Positions 16,652 through 24,663 of a stretch of DNA of 64,000 nt are shown piece after piece. The stretch's first letter is position 1. Every line of letters starts with the position of its first letter. The stretch spans positions 372,001-436,000 of the forward strand of contig NZ_FTPQ01000002.1 of assembly GCF_900156435.1 (NCBI RefSeq), in the 5' to 3' direction. Below the pieces are notes generated by a model, which saw only the letters and a program-made list of their open reading frames with translations, did not search any database and was not told where the DNA came from. The position numbers were made by a program, and so were the translations under genes. Source of the DNA: Microbacterium sp. RU1D (GTDB taxonomy: Bacteria > Actinomycetota > Actinomycetes > Actinomycetales > Microbacteriaceae).

Positions 16652-17236
16652 TCAGGCTGCGGTTCCGCCGCCGCCGGTGACGTCGGTGGCGTGCTCGCGC
16701 ATGTGGTCGACGAACCCGTACTCGAGGGCTTCCTGGGCGGTGAACCAGCGGTCGCGGTCACCGTCGGCGTTGATCTGCTCGACGCTCTTGCCGGTCTGGT
16801 TCGCGGTGATCTCGGCCAGGCGGCGCTTCATGTCGAGGATGAGCTGCGCCTGGGTCTGGATATCGCTCGAGGTGCCGCCGAAGCCGCCGTGGGGCTGGTG
16901 CAGCAGCACGCGCGCGTTCGGCGTGATGTAGCGCTTGCCCTTGGTGCCGCTGGTCAGCAGCAGCTGGCCCATCGACGCCGCCATGCCGATACCGACGGTG
17001 ACGATGTCGTTCGGCACGAACTGCATCGTGTCGTAGATCGCCATGCCGGCCGTGATCGAGCCGCCGGGCGAGTTGATGTAGAGGTAGATGTCCTTCTGCG
17101 GGTCCTCTGCCGCGAGCAGCAGGATCTTGGCGCAGATCTCGTTCGCGTTCTCGTCGCGCACCTCCGAACCGAGCCAGATGATGCGGTCCTTCAGCAGCCT
17201 GTCGAAGACGCTCGTTGCCATAAGGGGTTCGGGCAT
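16652..17236 (-). CDS. clpP1: ATP-dependent Clp protease proteolytic subunit ClpP1
   Basis: This 194-residue subunit pairs with ClpP2. Catalytic Ser is residue 88 in GMAASMG and His residue 113 in LLHQPHGG. The ATG of MPEPLMATS is chosen because it follows AAGAGGAG at good spacing; an in-frame ATG nine codons upstream lacks such a site. The C-terminal [13 protein letters not shown] tail is a short flexible extension. A promoter with a possible ClgR site lies in the 78-bp gap after the TPR gene. Confidence 0.97.
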   Translation of the reverse strand: MPEPLMATSVFDRLLKDRIIWLGSEVRDENANEICAKILLLAAEDPQKDIYLYINSPGGSITAGMAIYDTMQFVPNDIVTVGIGMAASMGQLLLTSGTKGKRYITPNARVLLHQPHGGFGGTSSDIQTQAQLILDMKRRLAEITANQTGKSVEQINADGDRDRWFTAQEALEYGFVDHMREHATDVTGGGGTAA

Positions 17237-17258
17237 GTGTGCTCCTCTTCCGGTGATC

Positions 17259-17312
17259 TGCAACGAATCTACCGGCGGGCCCGGGGGCGGGACGCCGTGT
17301 TCGCCGCGGGCG
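17259..17312 (-). promoter_or_regulatory. clpP1P2 promoter with possible ClgR operator
   Basis: On the minus strand a -10 TAGATT (17271-17266) would give a 23-nt leader before clpP1; the -35 is poor. Upstream, the near-palindrome CGCCGCGGGCG at 17302-17312 fits the known ClgR consensus CGCYNANRGCG with one mismatch, centred near -48, a usual place for an activator site. The match is short in GC-rich DNA, so it is tentative. Confidence 0.35.
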
Positions 17313-17314
17313 GA

Positions 17315-17812
17315 TCAGCGCGGATCGTCGGCGATTTCTCGCGCGTATCCGGTCACGGAACGGGTATAGCGCGGCAGGTGCGGCGCGAGGGCCTGCAGGG
17401 CGATGGATGCCGCCCGCTCCGGTTCCCCGCTCGACACCAGGGCCAGGGCGTAGAACGCGGCAGCCGCGTCATGCAGGTCTCCGCGCGGCTCGCGCACGTA
17501 CTCGACGCGGAGCATCTCGAGCGCTTCCTCCGTTTTGCCGAGGTTGCGGATCGTGCTCGCCAGCTGGATGGTCGCCCGCGTTCGGCGGTGGTCGTCGAGT
17601 CCGATCGCGAGGGCCTGGCGGTAGAGCACCTCCGCCTCGACTTCCACGCCGGCGGAGTCCCGGGCGCCGGCGCGCTCGAACAGGGCGACGGCGTCGTCGG
17701 CCGGTCGCTCGGCGGCGAGTTCATCGATGCGGGTGATCACGTCTTCGGGGGCGAGCGCGTCATCAGCCCAGACGGCATCCACTCTGCTCTGCCATTCGTC
17801 CATCTGTCGCAT
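17315..17812 (-). CDS. tetratricopeptide-repeat protein
   Basis: This 165-residue soluble protein consists of helix pairs resembling tetratricopeptide repeats: LYRQALAIGLDDHRRTRA, TIRNLGKTEEALEML and AFYALALVSSGEPERAAS show the small-residue spacing of TPR helices. Such proteins mediate protein contacts; no catalytic motif is seen. The start MRQMDEW is chosen over a longer frame that extends into a repeat array; an alternative Met lies three codons downstream. It lies between tig and clpP1, all leftward, so a role in proteostasis is possible but only by position. Confidence 0.8.
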   Translation of the reverse strand: MRQMDEWQSRVDAVWADDALAPEDVITRIDELAAERPADDAVALFERAGARDSAGVEVEAEVLYRQALAIGLDDHRRTRATIQLASTIRNLGKTEEALEMLRVEYVREPRGDLHDAAAAFYALALVSSGEPERAASIALQALAPHLPRYTRSVTGYAREIADDPR

Positions 17813-17845
17813 CCCATTCTCTTTCTCGATGTGCCCGCACGCACG

Positions 17846-18060
17846 GGATGTCCAGACCACCCGGACGCTTCGACCACCCTTCCGGGTGTCGTGGACACTC
17901 GATCGGGTCGGTGTCCTGATCGCTGAGTGTCCACGACACGCCGCTGGCCGGGGGGACATTCGGCGTGCCGTGGACACTCAGCAGGTGTCGTCGTCCCCGC
18001 GGTCGAGTGTCCAGAGCACGCCGACCGGGCTGTGCGCCGGACGGCCCGTCGTCGACGCGC
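17846..18060. repeat. array of three 55-bp palindromic units, period about 80 bp
   Basis: Forward arms (consensus GAGTGTCCASGRCACGCCG) occur at 17846-17864 (degenerate), 17925-17943 and 18005-18023. Reverse-complement arms occur at 17882-17900, 17961-17979 and, weakly, 18042-18060. Arms within a unit are 17 nt apart (18 in the weak third), and units are 24-25 nt apart. Arms 17864 and 17882 share the same CACCCGG variant, as if the pair were kept complementary. The 309-bp gap between tig and the TPR gene holds this array, the tig terminator and nothing coding. A solitary unit is at 2527-2581. Confidence 0.8.
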
Positions 18061-18079
18061 GACGGCATCCGCGAACGAA

Positions 18080-18113
18080 GGAGGGGGCGGATGCCGTGGC
18101 ATCCACCCCCTCC
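18080..18113 (-). terminator. terminator of tig
   Basis: A 16-bp stem (GGAGGGGG, C, GGATGCC paired with GGCATCC, A, CCCCCTCC) with only 2 unpaired loop bases begins 9 bp beyond the tig stop. The GGATGCC/GGCATCC heptamer pair forms the upper part of the stem. Confidence 0.85.
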
Positions 18114-18121
18114 GTCATGAC

Positions 18122-19648
18122 TTACTCGCTGTCAGCGGCGTCGGTCTTCTTCTTGACCGGAGCGCGCTTCTTGGCGGGAGCCTTCGCCGGGGCCTCCTCC
18201 GTAGAGGCCTCGTCGGCGGGAGCCTCGTCGTCGGTCTTCTTCTTCGCGGGGGCACGCTTCTTGGCGGGAGCCTTCTTCGGGGCCTCCTCCGCGGCGGGCG
18301 CCTCAGCGGCGTCGTCAGCCGGAGCGGCGTCACCCTCGGCGGCATCCTCGTCCTCGACGGGCTCTTCACCCTCGACGGCAACGAAGCCGGTCAGGTCGAC
18401 GGGCTTGCCGTCGGTGTCGACGACGGTGACCTTGCCGAGCGCGATCGCGAGGGCCTTGTTGCGGGCGACCTCCCCGACGAGCGCGGGCAGCTGGTTGCCC
18501 TGCTGCAGCGCGTTGACGAAGTCCTGCGGCGCCATGTTGTACTGCGCTGCCGACTGGATGAGGTACTGCGTCAGCTCGTCCTGCGACACCTGGACGTTGG
18601 CGTCCTCGGCGATCTTGTCGAGCACCATCTGCGTGCGGAACTGCTTCTCGCTCGCCTCGGTGACCTCGGCGCGGTGCTCGTCGTCCTCGAGGCGGTTCTC
18701 GCCCTCGAGGTGGTTGTGCACCTCGTCTTCGATGAGCTGCGGCGGCACGGGGATCTCGACGGCCTCGAGGAGGGCGTCGATGAACTTGTCGCGCGCGGCG
18801 GAGCCCTGCGTGAACACGGCCTGCTGCGACACGCGCTCGCTCAGCGACTCGCGGAGCTCGGCGATGGTGTCGAACTCGGACGCCATCTGCGCGAACTCGT
18901 CGTCGGCCTCGGGCAGCTCGCGCTCCTTGACGGCCTTGATCGTGACGGCCACCTCGGCCTCTTCGCCGGCGTGCTCGCCACCGACGAGCTTCGAGCGGAA
19001 AGTGGTCTGCTCGTCGGCGGTGAGCGATTCGATCGCCTCGTCGATGCCCTCGAGCAGCTCGCCCGAGCCGATCTCGTACGACACGCCCTCGGCGCGGTCG
19101 ATCTCGTTTCCGTCGATGGTGGCGACGAGGTCGAGCTCGACGAAGTCACCGGCCGTGGCGGGGCGGTCGACGGTCACGAGCGTGCCGAAACGGGCGCGCA
19201 GGCGGTCGAGCTCGGCGTCGATGCCGGCCTCATCGGCGGAGGCGGCGTCGACAGTCACCGTGATGGTGTCGTACGCGGGGAGCTCGAACTCGGGGCGCAC
19301 GTCGACCTCGACGTCGACGACGAGGTCGCCGGAGAAGTCCTTGAGCTCGGGGAGCTCGACGATCTCGGCGCTGGGGCGACCGATGACGCGAAGGTCCTGC
19401 GCCTCGACGGCCTCGCGGTAGAACCCGTCGAGACCCTCGTTGACGGCGTGCTCGATGACGGCGCCGCGTCCCATGCGCTGGTCGATGATGGGAGCCGGAA
19501 CCTTGCCCTTGCGGAAGCCGGGGATCTGCACGTCGCGGGCGATGTGCTCGTAGGCGTGGGCGATGCTCGGCTTGAGCTCGTCGGGCGAGACCGTGATGTG
19601 GAGCTTGACCCGGGTGGGGCTGAGCTGCTCGACGGTGCTGTTGACCAT
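18122..19648 (-). CDS. tig: trigger factor with Lys/Ala/Pro-rich C-terminal tail
   Basis: This 508-residue ribosome-bound chaperone folds nascent chains. The ribosome-binding signature PGFRKGKVP lies near residue 44 and the FKBP-type prolyl isomerase domain (residues about 150-240, [14 protein letters not shown]) is present, followed by the helical chaperone domain. The last 75 residues form a tail with acidic Ala-rich segments and two copies of [16 protein letters not shown], reminiscent of histone-like PAKK tails. The ATG of MVNSTVEQL is chosen; the frame upstream covers the tRNA-Pro gene. Total length exceeds the common 430-480. Confidence 0.96.
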   Translation of the reverse strand: MVNSTVEQLSPTRVKLHITVSPDELKPSIAHAYEHIARDVQIPGFRKGKVPAPIIDQRMGRGAVIEHAVNEGLDGFYREAVEAQDLRVIGRPSAEIVELPELKDFSGDLVVDVEVDVRPEFELPAYDTITVTVDAASADEAGIDAELDRLRARFGTLVTVDRPATAGDFVELDLVATIDGNEIDRAEGVSYEIGSGELLEGIDEAIESLTADEQTTFRSKLVGGEHAGEEAEVAVTIKAVKERELPEADDEFAQMASEFDTIAELRESLSERVSQQAVFTQGSAARDKFIDALLEAVEIPVPPQLIEDEVHNHLEGENRLEDDEHRAEVTEASEKQFRTQMVLDKIAEDANVQVSQDELTQYLIQSAAQYNMAPQDFVNALQQGNQLPALVGEVARNKALAIALGKVTVVDTDGKPVDLTGFVAVEGEEPVEDEDAAEGDAAPADDAAEAPAAEEAPKKAPAKKRAPAKKKTDDEAPADEASTEEAPAKAPAKKRAPVKKKTDAADSE

Positions 19649-19721
19649 GCGGTGTGTTCTCCTCGTGTGGCCCGCGCGCACGCGGGGGCCGTGTGGGCCT
19701 GTGGTCTGTGGGGCCGTTGCG

Positions 19722-19795
19722 TCGGGGCGACAGGATTTGAACCTGCGGCCTCCCGCTCCCAAAGCGGGCGCTCTACCAAGCTGAGCTACGCCCCG
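19722..19795 (-). tRNA. tRNA-Pro(TGG)
   Basis: The minus strand folds as a 74-nt cloverleaf with acceptor stem CGGGGCG/CGCCCCG and discriminator A. The anticodon arm is CCCGC-TTTGGGA-GCGGG with anticodon TGG, and the T loop is TTCAAAT. CCA is not encoded. Confidence 0.97.
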
Positions 19796-19998
19796 GGGCG
19801 ACGCGCGCGAACGCGTTCGACGAAACGACCTCGGAAAGTCTAGTCGATCGACCCGGGAGCGCCGGTTTTCCCGCGGTGCGGGGCGGAAATGCCTTCCCCG
19901 CTCGACCTCCAGCCGCTTGCGGCGCGTTCACGAGCTCGCGCGTGGTGTCGTAGAGTGGAAGCATCCGACGACGTCGCTCCGCGAGAGCGGCGGAATTC
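19796..19998. promoter_or_regulatory. divergent tRNA promoter region
   Basis: This gap separates two divergent tRNA genes. Rightward, TTCACG (19926-19931), an 18-nt spacer and TAGAGT (19950-19955) fit a promoter for tRNA-Gly. Leftward, TAGACT about 45 bp upstream of tRNA-Pro (around 19845 on the minus strand) could serve that gene. No open reading frame is credible here. Confidence 0.5.
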
Positions 19999-20069
19999 GG
20001 GGCTGTAGCTTAGTGGTAAAGCCTCTGTCTTCCAAACAGATGATGCGAGTTCGATTCTCGTCAGCCCCT
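19999..20069 (+). tRNA. tRNA-Gly(TCC)
   Basis: A 71-nt cloverleaf has acceptor stem GGGGCTG/CAGCCCC and discriminator T. The anticodon arm is TCTGT-CTTCCAA-ACAGA, giving anticodon TCC. CCA is not encoded. Confidence 0.97.
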
Positions 20070-20077
20070 CCGACATG

Positions 20078-20113
20078 AAGAACGGCCCGTCCCCTCGAGG
20101 ACGGGCCGTTCTT
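20078..20113. terminator. bidirectional terminator after tRNA-Gly
   Basis: A perfect 15-bp stem AAGAACGGCCCGTCC/GGACGGGCCGTTCTT closes a 6-nt loop. It lies 8 bp after tRNA-Gly and 12 bp after the stop of the convergent membrane-protein gene. The A- and T-rich ends suit termination in both directions. Confidence 0.85.
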
Positions 20114-20125
20114 CTTTGCCGGTGA

Positions 20126-20464
20126 TCAGCCGCCGAGCGTGTTGCAGGCGACCTCGTTGCCGTTCACCACGACGGTGCCGGTGAATCCGGCGGCCTCGCA
20201 GGCCTGGTAGGCCGCTGCACCGAAGCCGATGGCCGAGACCACGGCGATCGCCACGATGATCCCGACGACCGTGAGCACGGCCCCGACGATGATCGCCGCC
20301 AGGGCGAAGCCGTTCTTGTGCCCCGCCTTGCGGCTCTGCACGAGCGCGATGATGCCCAGGATCAGCCCGATGACATTGAAGAAGATCGCGACGACGAGGG
20401 CGACGATGCCCAGAGTACGACCGGGGACGGGACCGGACGCGGGGCGGTTGTATTCGACGGACAT
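20126..20464 (-). CDS. small two-span membrane protein, DUF4190-like
   Basis: This 112-residue protein has a short polar N-terminus with a Pro-rich stretch, then two membrane helices (residues about 18-40 and 55-85) separated by the loop LVQSRKAGHKNG. This GIIALVQ...KNGFALA arrangement is typical of the DUF4190 family. A small outside domain with two Cys (ACEAA, EVACNT) ends the chain. The ATG of MSVEYN follows GGAGG at proper spacing. Function of the family is not known. Confidence 0.85.
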   Translation of the reverse strand: MSVEYNRPASGPVPGRTLGIVALVVAIFFNVIGLILGIIALVQSRKAGHKNGFALAAIIVGAVLTVVGIIVAIAVVSAIGFGAAAYQACEAAGFTGTVVVNGNEVACNTLGG

Positions 20465-20626
20465 GGATCCTCCATAACGCTGCTGATGACGCCGTATGCA
20501 TCGGACACTAGCGGTCGGGGGGCTTGCCTGGGTGTCTCCTATGCGGCCCGGCTCGCCGGGGGAATTCTCGATACTTCCCGGCCGCCGCGGGGCGTCGACA
20601 CCCGCACCCGGCATGGGGAACTCCGG

Positions 20627-20998
20627 TCACGGGGTGTCGTGCCGGCTCAGGATCCGGCGGAAGGAGTCGGGCAGGACGACGTTCCCGCCCGCCGCGGAGA
20701 AGAAAAATGCCACCTGATCGGGGCGGTATCCGGCGATGCCGCAGCCCACTTCGGTGACGAGGAATCGCAGCTCGGGGTGCGCCTCGGCGAAGGCGACGAA
20801 CCGTCGTGCCTGTTGTTCGAAGACGGCCGTTCCGGACATCGTGTCGATGGCATAGGACCGCCCCTGCAGGCCCTCACCCTGCCCCCACAAAGCACCGAAG
20901 TGGTCGAGGGCGAAGCGTGCGGCTCCCCCGCCGTGCGCGCCGGCCGCATTCGAGCCGAAGACGAACACCTCGCCGGGCTGGAGGGTGGTGATGGTCAT
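20627..20998 (-). CDS. conserved FGSN/HGxGAA protein, A1S_2505-like family
   Basis: This 123-residue protein shows FVFGSNAAGAHGGGAARFAL at residues 12-31 and later WGQGEGLQGRSYAI and VTEVGCGIAGY. I recall this pattern from a widespread family often labelled as a phage tail-associated A1S_2505-like protein. The glycine-rich FGSN segment also resembles a nucleotide or ADP-ribose loop, but no activity is established to my knowledge. No phage genes are nearby. It stands alone between the DUF4190 protein and the carbonic-anhydrase-like gene. Confidence 0.75.
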   Translation of the reverse strand: MTITTLQPGEVFVFGSNAAGAHGGGAARFALDHFGALWGQGEGLQGRSYAIDTMSGTAVFEQQARRFVAFAEAHPELRFLVTEVGCGIAGYRPDQVAFFFSAAGGNVVLPDSFRRILSRHDTP

Positions 20999-21112
20999 CG
21001 CCCCACCCTATGCACGCCCCGTCCGGGGGTCTGTGTCGTCACGCGCGGCGGACGACGAACGAAGGCCTCACGGCGCCGGCGCTGCGCGCGACGACCGGAG
21101 GGGTCGTTCCGC

Positions 21113-21649
21113 TCACACGCGCCGCGCGTCGGCGTGGCGCACCGTGTGCCGCAGATAGGTCTGGGCGTTGCGGAGGATCCCCGTACGTTCGTCGTCGGTG
21201 AGCGCCCGACGCACCCTCGCCGGCACGCCCGCGACGAGCGAACCGTCGGGCACCACCGTCCCTTCGAGCACCACCGCTCCCCCGGCGATCAGGCACCCCG
21301 CCCCGATCCGCGCCCCCGACAGCACCACGCTTCCCATGCCGATGAGCGAGCCGTCGCCGATCCGGCAGCCGTGCACGACGGCGTTGTGCCCCACCGAGAC
21401 GTCGTCACCGATCACGACGCCGTGTTCGGCGTCGACGTGCACCGAGACGTTGTCCTGGAGGTTGCTGCGCGCCCCCACCACGATCGACGCGCTGTCGCCA
21501 CGCAGCACGGCGTTGTACCAGACGCTCGCGCCCTCCTCGAGCCGGACGTCGCCGACGATGCGAGCCCCGGATGCCACGAACGCGGTGTCGTGCACGGAGG
21601 GCGTGGCGCCGTCGAGGGCGAGCAGGGAGGCGTCGGAAGCGATCGTCAT
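21113..21649 (-). CDS. gamma-carbonic-anhydrase-like hexapeptide-repeat protein
   Basis: This 178-residue protein folds as a left-handed beta helix: repeated hexapeptide turns such as VGDVRLEEGASVW, IVVGARSNLQDN and IGDDVSVGHNAVVHG are visible. Metal-binding histidines expected for the gamma class appear in NVSVHVD and VGHNAVVHG. A short C-terminal helix follows VPARVRRALTDDER. Members bind zinc or similar metals, and some hydrate CO2 while others act as acyltransferase-like YrdA/PaaY proteins. The precise activity here is undetermined. Confidence 0.88.
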   Translation of the reverse strand: MTIASDASLLALDGATPSVHDTAFVASGARIVGDVRLEEGASVWYNAVLRGDSASIVVGARSNLQDNVSVHVDAEHGVVIGDDVSVGHNAVVHGCRIGDGSLIGMGSVVLSGARIGAGCLIAGGAVVLEGTVVPDGSLVAGVPARVRRALTDDERTGILRNAQTYLRHTVRHADARRV

Positions 21650-21739
21650 GCGCCGAGGGTAGCGTCCCGCGATCAGCCGTACTGATGACGCGGTCCGGTC
21701 CGCTCGCCAAGGGCACGCCCGATGCCGTGGACCGAGGCC

Positions 21740-21862
21740 GCAAGCAAGGTAAGGATTGCCTGCTCACCGGGGATTTAGCCGAGCCTCATCTTGCTTGCGG
21801 AATGCGCGGGCGTGAGTAGCGTTGCATCCAACAGACTTCGTTCACTGCGACAAGGAGCAGAC
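21740..21862 (+). promoter_or_regulatory. dps promoter with possible IdeR/DtxR sites
   Basis: A promoter TTGCGG (21795-21800), 16 nt, TAGCGT (21817-21822) precedes dps, with AAGGAG at 21852-21857 as ribosome binding site. Two 19-bp segments, 21745-21763 (core AGGTAAGGATTGCCT) and 21775-21793 (core TTAGCCGAGCCTCATCTT), each match about 12 of 19 positions of the DtxR/IdeR consensus TTAGGTTAGSCTAACCTAA. Arms GCAAGCAAG (21740-21748) and CTTGCTTGC (21790-21798) bracket them. Iron-dependent repression is plausible, not proven. Confidence 0.45.
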
Positions 21863-22348
21863 ATGAGCACCGTTCAGACCCCCGCCGCCACCACCGTCGA
21901 CCCGACGATGGCCGCCGGCACGGCCCAGTTCCTCTCCCCCGTCGTGATCGGCCTCGAAGCGCTCGTCGTCAACGGCAAGCAGGCGCACTGGCACGTGCGC
22001 GGCTCGAACTTCATCGGCGTGCACGAGCTGCTCGACACCGTGGTCGCCCACGCGCAGGACTGGGCCGACCTGGCCGCCGAGCGCATCGTCGCCCTGGGCC
22101 TGCCGATCGACTCGCGCCTGTCGACCGTCGCCGCCAAGGCGAAGGCCACCGAGGTGCCCGCCGGTTTCGCACAGTCCGACGTCGTCATCCGCGCCGTGAT
22201 CGCCGACATCGACGCCGTACTCGTCGACATCGAGGCCGCGATCGAGGGACTCGACGAGATCGACATGTCGAGCCAGGACGTCGCGATCGAGATCAAGCGC
22301 GGTCTCGACAAGGACCGCTGGTTCCTCTTCGCACACCTCGCCGCGTAA
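21863..22348 (+). CDS. dps: Dps ferritin-like DNA-protecting protein
   Basis: This 161-residue protein should assemble into a 12-mer cage that oxidises and stores iron and shields DNA in starvation. The ferroxidase signature at the subunit interface is seen as KQAHWHVRGSNFIGVHELLD (residues about 39-58), with the second helix DWADLAAERIVALG. The N-terminus is short with few Lys, so DNA binding may be weak. A ribosome binding site AAGGAG lies 5 nt before the ATG. The upstream region may bind an iron regulator. Confidence 0.95.
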   Translation: MSTVQTPAATTVDPTMAAGTAQFLSPVVIGLEALVVNGKQAHWHVRGSNFIGVHELLDTVVAHAQDWADLAAERIVALGLPIDSRLSTVAAKAKATEVPAGFAQSDVVIRAVIADIDAVLVDIEAAIEGLDEIDMSSQDVAIEIKRGLDKDRWFLFAHLAA

Positions 22349-22358
22349 GACGATTCCT

Positions 22359-22392
22359 CGAAGGGGGCGGTGCGTCAGCACCGCCCCCTTCG
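22359..22392. terminator. terminator of dps
   Basis: A perfect 15-bp stem CGAAGGGGGCGGTGC/GCACCGCCCCCTTCG closes a 4-nt loop 10 bp after the dps stop. Confidence 0.85.
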
Positions 22393-22483
22393 TCGTCCCG
22401 CCCGACGGGCCCTTCGGGCAGAGCGTCGCCGGAAGCTCTCTGCGGCGACAGATGGCGACTCCTCGCCCGCGCTCGAGGCTTCG

Positions 22484-23977
22484 TCAGCCGCCGTGCGTCA
22501 CCCGACCGGCGAGCAGCGTGGCCCGTACCGGCATCGAGCGCAACGCCCGTTCGTCGGCGGCGAGCGGATCGACGCCCACGATGACGAGATCGGCGATCGC
22601 CCCCGGTGCGATCTCGGTGGGCGTCGTCGACCCGCCGGCGGTGGATGCCGCGATCGCGGTGCCGATCCCGACCCGCTGGTGCGCCTGCCACGGTTCCCGC
22701 CCGTCGCGCGTGCGGAACACCGCCGAGGCGATCGCCGCCCAGGGGTCCAGCGGCGCCACCGGCGCGTCGGAACCGAACCGCAGGTTCGCGCCACTGTCGG
22801 CGAGGGCCCGCAGGGGGTAGGGCTGGGCGGATTGCCCGGCCCAGATGGCATCCGTCATGTCGCGGTCGTCGAGCGCGTGCTCGGGCTGCACGCTCGCCGC
22901 CACGCCGAGGCGGGCGAACCGCGGGATGTCGGCGTGCGCCACGAGCTGCGCGTGCTCGATGGTTCCCACCGCGCCCGTCACCGCGTACGCGTCGAGAGCG
23001 TGACTGTTCGCGACGTCGCCGATGGCGTGGATCGCGCACTCGAGTCCGGCGGCGGTCGCGCGCGTCATCATGTCGACGAGGTCGCCGGGGGCGACGGTGA
23101 GCAGACCGTGGTTCGCCGGATCACCCGGGTAGGGGTGAGCGCACGCGGCCGTGCGGGTGCCCAGGGAACCGTCGGTGATCGCCTTCAACGGCCCGACGCG
23201 GATGAGGTCGTCGCGCCCCCCGCGCACGCGGTCGCCGGTGCGCAGCCCCTCCGCGATCGCCCGGTCGAGGTGCTGCGGATACGTGCCGTACGACACCCGC
23301 AGGGTGTCGAACCCGCGCGCCGCACGTCGCTGCCACGGTCCGTCGTTCCACGTCATGTCGAGGTCGACGAGCCCGACGAGACCACGGGCCGCCGCGGCGC
23401 GGGCCATACGGTCCACCGCGTCGTCGGCGGTCTGCGCATCGACCGCATTGAGGCGGCGCGAGATCTCGAAGGCGTCCTCCTCGACCAGCATCCCGGGTGC
23501 CACGGGCGCGAACCCCTCGCGCCGGAACGCCGCGGAGTTCATCCAGACGCTGTGCACGTCGGCGTTGATGAGGTACGTGGCGACGTCGCCGGTCGCGGCA
23601 TCCAGGAGGTCGAGGCGGGGCTTGTCGGCCCACAGGCCGTCGCGGAAGCCGGAGCCGATGCGACGCCCGTCGACGACGGGCGCGAGCGCCATGACGGCCG
23701 CGGCGTCATGCGCCGAGGCGACCTCGCCCAGGGGGACGCGATCCGCGGCGAGTGCCCACTGCAGCACGTGCACGTGGTGGTCCCACATGCCCGGGAGGAG
23801 CCATCCCCCCTCGCCCTCGACCACCGCACCGGTGGGGCGCAGGTTGCCCGTGGGAGCGATGTCGACGATGACGCCGTCGGCAAGGACGAGGTCGACGGGT
23901 TCGTCGGTGGGCAGCAGCTCGCGTCCGGGACCGGCGACGCGAACGGCGCGGACGAAGCCGACCTGTTCCCCGATCAC
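22484..23977 (-). CDS. amidohydrolase family protein, YtcJ-like
   Basis: This 497-residue metal-dependent hydrolase has the amidohydrolase barrel ligands: the HxH motif in MWDHHVHV near residue 68, LKAITDGSLGTRTA mid-protein, AIHAIGD and finally RFGSDAPV with the metal-binding Asp. The N-terminal small beta-sandwich (VDLVLADGVIVDIAP) is typical. The layout matches the YtcJ/amidohydrolase 3 branch, whose members hydrolyse N-acyl or formamide-type bonds; the substrate here is unknown. Its ATG overlaps the stop of the PaiB-like gene, so the two form an operon. Confidence 0.9.
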   Translation of the reverse strand: MIGEQVGFVRAVRVAGPGRELLPTDEPVDLVLADGVIVDIAPTGNLRPTGAVVEGEGGWLLPGMWDHHVHVLQWALAADRVPLGEVASAHDAAAVMALAPVVDGRRIGSGFRDGLWADKPRLDLLDAATGDVATYLINADVHSVWMNSAAFRREGFAPVAPGMLVEEDAFEISRRLNAVDAQTADDAVDRMARAAAARGLVGLVDLDMTWNDGPWQRRAARGFDTLRVSYGTYPQHLDRAIAEGLRTGDRVRGGRDDLIRVGPLKAITDGSLGTRTAACAHPYPGDPANHGLLTVAPGDLVDMMTRATAAGLECAIHAIGDVANSHALDAYAVTGAVGTIEHAQLVAHADIPRFARLGVAASVQPEHALDDRDMTDAIWAGQSAQPYPLRALADSGANLRFGSDAPVAPLDPWAAIASAVFRTRDGREPWQAHQRVGIGTAIAASTAGGSTTPTEIAPGAIADLVIVGVDPLAADERALRSMPVRATLLAGRVTHGG

Positions 23978-24597
23978 GGGCGCACCCGCGCGTCGGCGGC
24001 GCGCTGCATCTCGGCGGCGAGAGCGGGGTTCTGCGTCCCGAGCCCGGCGATGATCGTGTCGACCACCTCGGGGCTGCGGTTCTGGCTGAGCTTGCGCTTC
24101 GCCGTCACGCGGGTCGGCGTCAGGCGGAAGCCCACCGTGCCGCGCTCGAGCCGCTCGACGAATGCGGCGTCGTTGGGGAGGGTGTAGAGTCCGCGCGCGT
24201 CGGCGCCGTGTCCCTCGAAGCGGTCGACGAGCCGGTCGAGCACACGCAGGTTCTCCTCGGGCGACAGCAGTTCCGGGATGCCGGACAGGTGCGCCGAGAC
24301 GAAGTTCCAGGTCGGCACGGCGGGGACGTCGCCGTACCAGCGCGGGGTGATGTACCCGTGCGGCCCCTGCACGACCACGAGCAGCTCCCGCTCGCCGAGG
24401 CCGAGGATGGCGTCGTCGGGCTTGCCCACGTGACCGACGATCGTGAGGTCGTCACGGGTGTCGTCGAGCATGACGGCGTAGTGCGAGGCGACCAGGCTGT
24501 CGCCGCTCCCGCTCACGAGAGTCACCCACGGGTTGAGGTCGATGAGACGGCGGATCTCGCCGACGTCGGTCATCGTGAAGCTCGGGTTCTGGCGCAC
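23974..24597 (-). CDS. PaiB-like FMN-binding protein
   Basis: This 207-residue protein belongs to the PaiB/FMN-binding split-barrel family: RRLIDLNPWVTLVS, SHYAVMLDD, IVGHVGKPDD and YGDVPAVPTWNFVSAHLSG are characteristic. PaiB in Bacillus influences protease and sporulation genes, but the family may act as a flavin-dependent enzyme; the label regulator is historical. It is the first gene of a two-gene operon with the amidohydrolase (4-bp overlap). No DNA-binding motif is evident. Confidence 0.88.
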   Translation of the reverse strand: MRQNPSFTMTDVGEIRRLIDLNPWVTLVSGSGDSLVASHYAVMLDDTRDDLTIVGHVGKPDDAILGLGERELLVVVQGPHGYITPRWYGDVPAVPTWNFVSAHLSGIPELLSPEENLRVLDRLVDRFEGHGADARGLYTLPNDAAFVERLERGTVGFRLTPTRVTAKRKLSQNRSPEVVDTIIAGLGTQNPALAAEMQRAADARVRP

Positions 24598-24663
24598 CGG
24601 ATCAGCCTAGAACGCGCGGAACGCTGCGGTGGGCCGCGACGAGCCCGTGCTCCCCCGCACCCC

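Noticed and set aside
20627..20998. Prophage remnant
   Set aside because: Only the family label hints at phage; no integrase, capsid, att site or composition change is seen around it.
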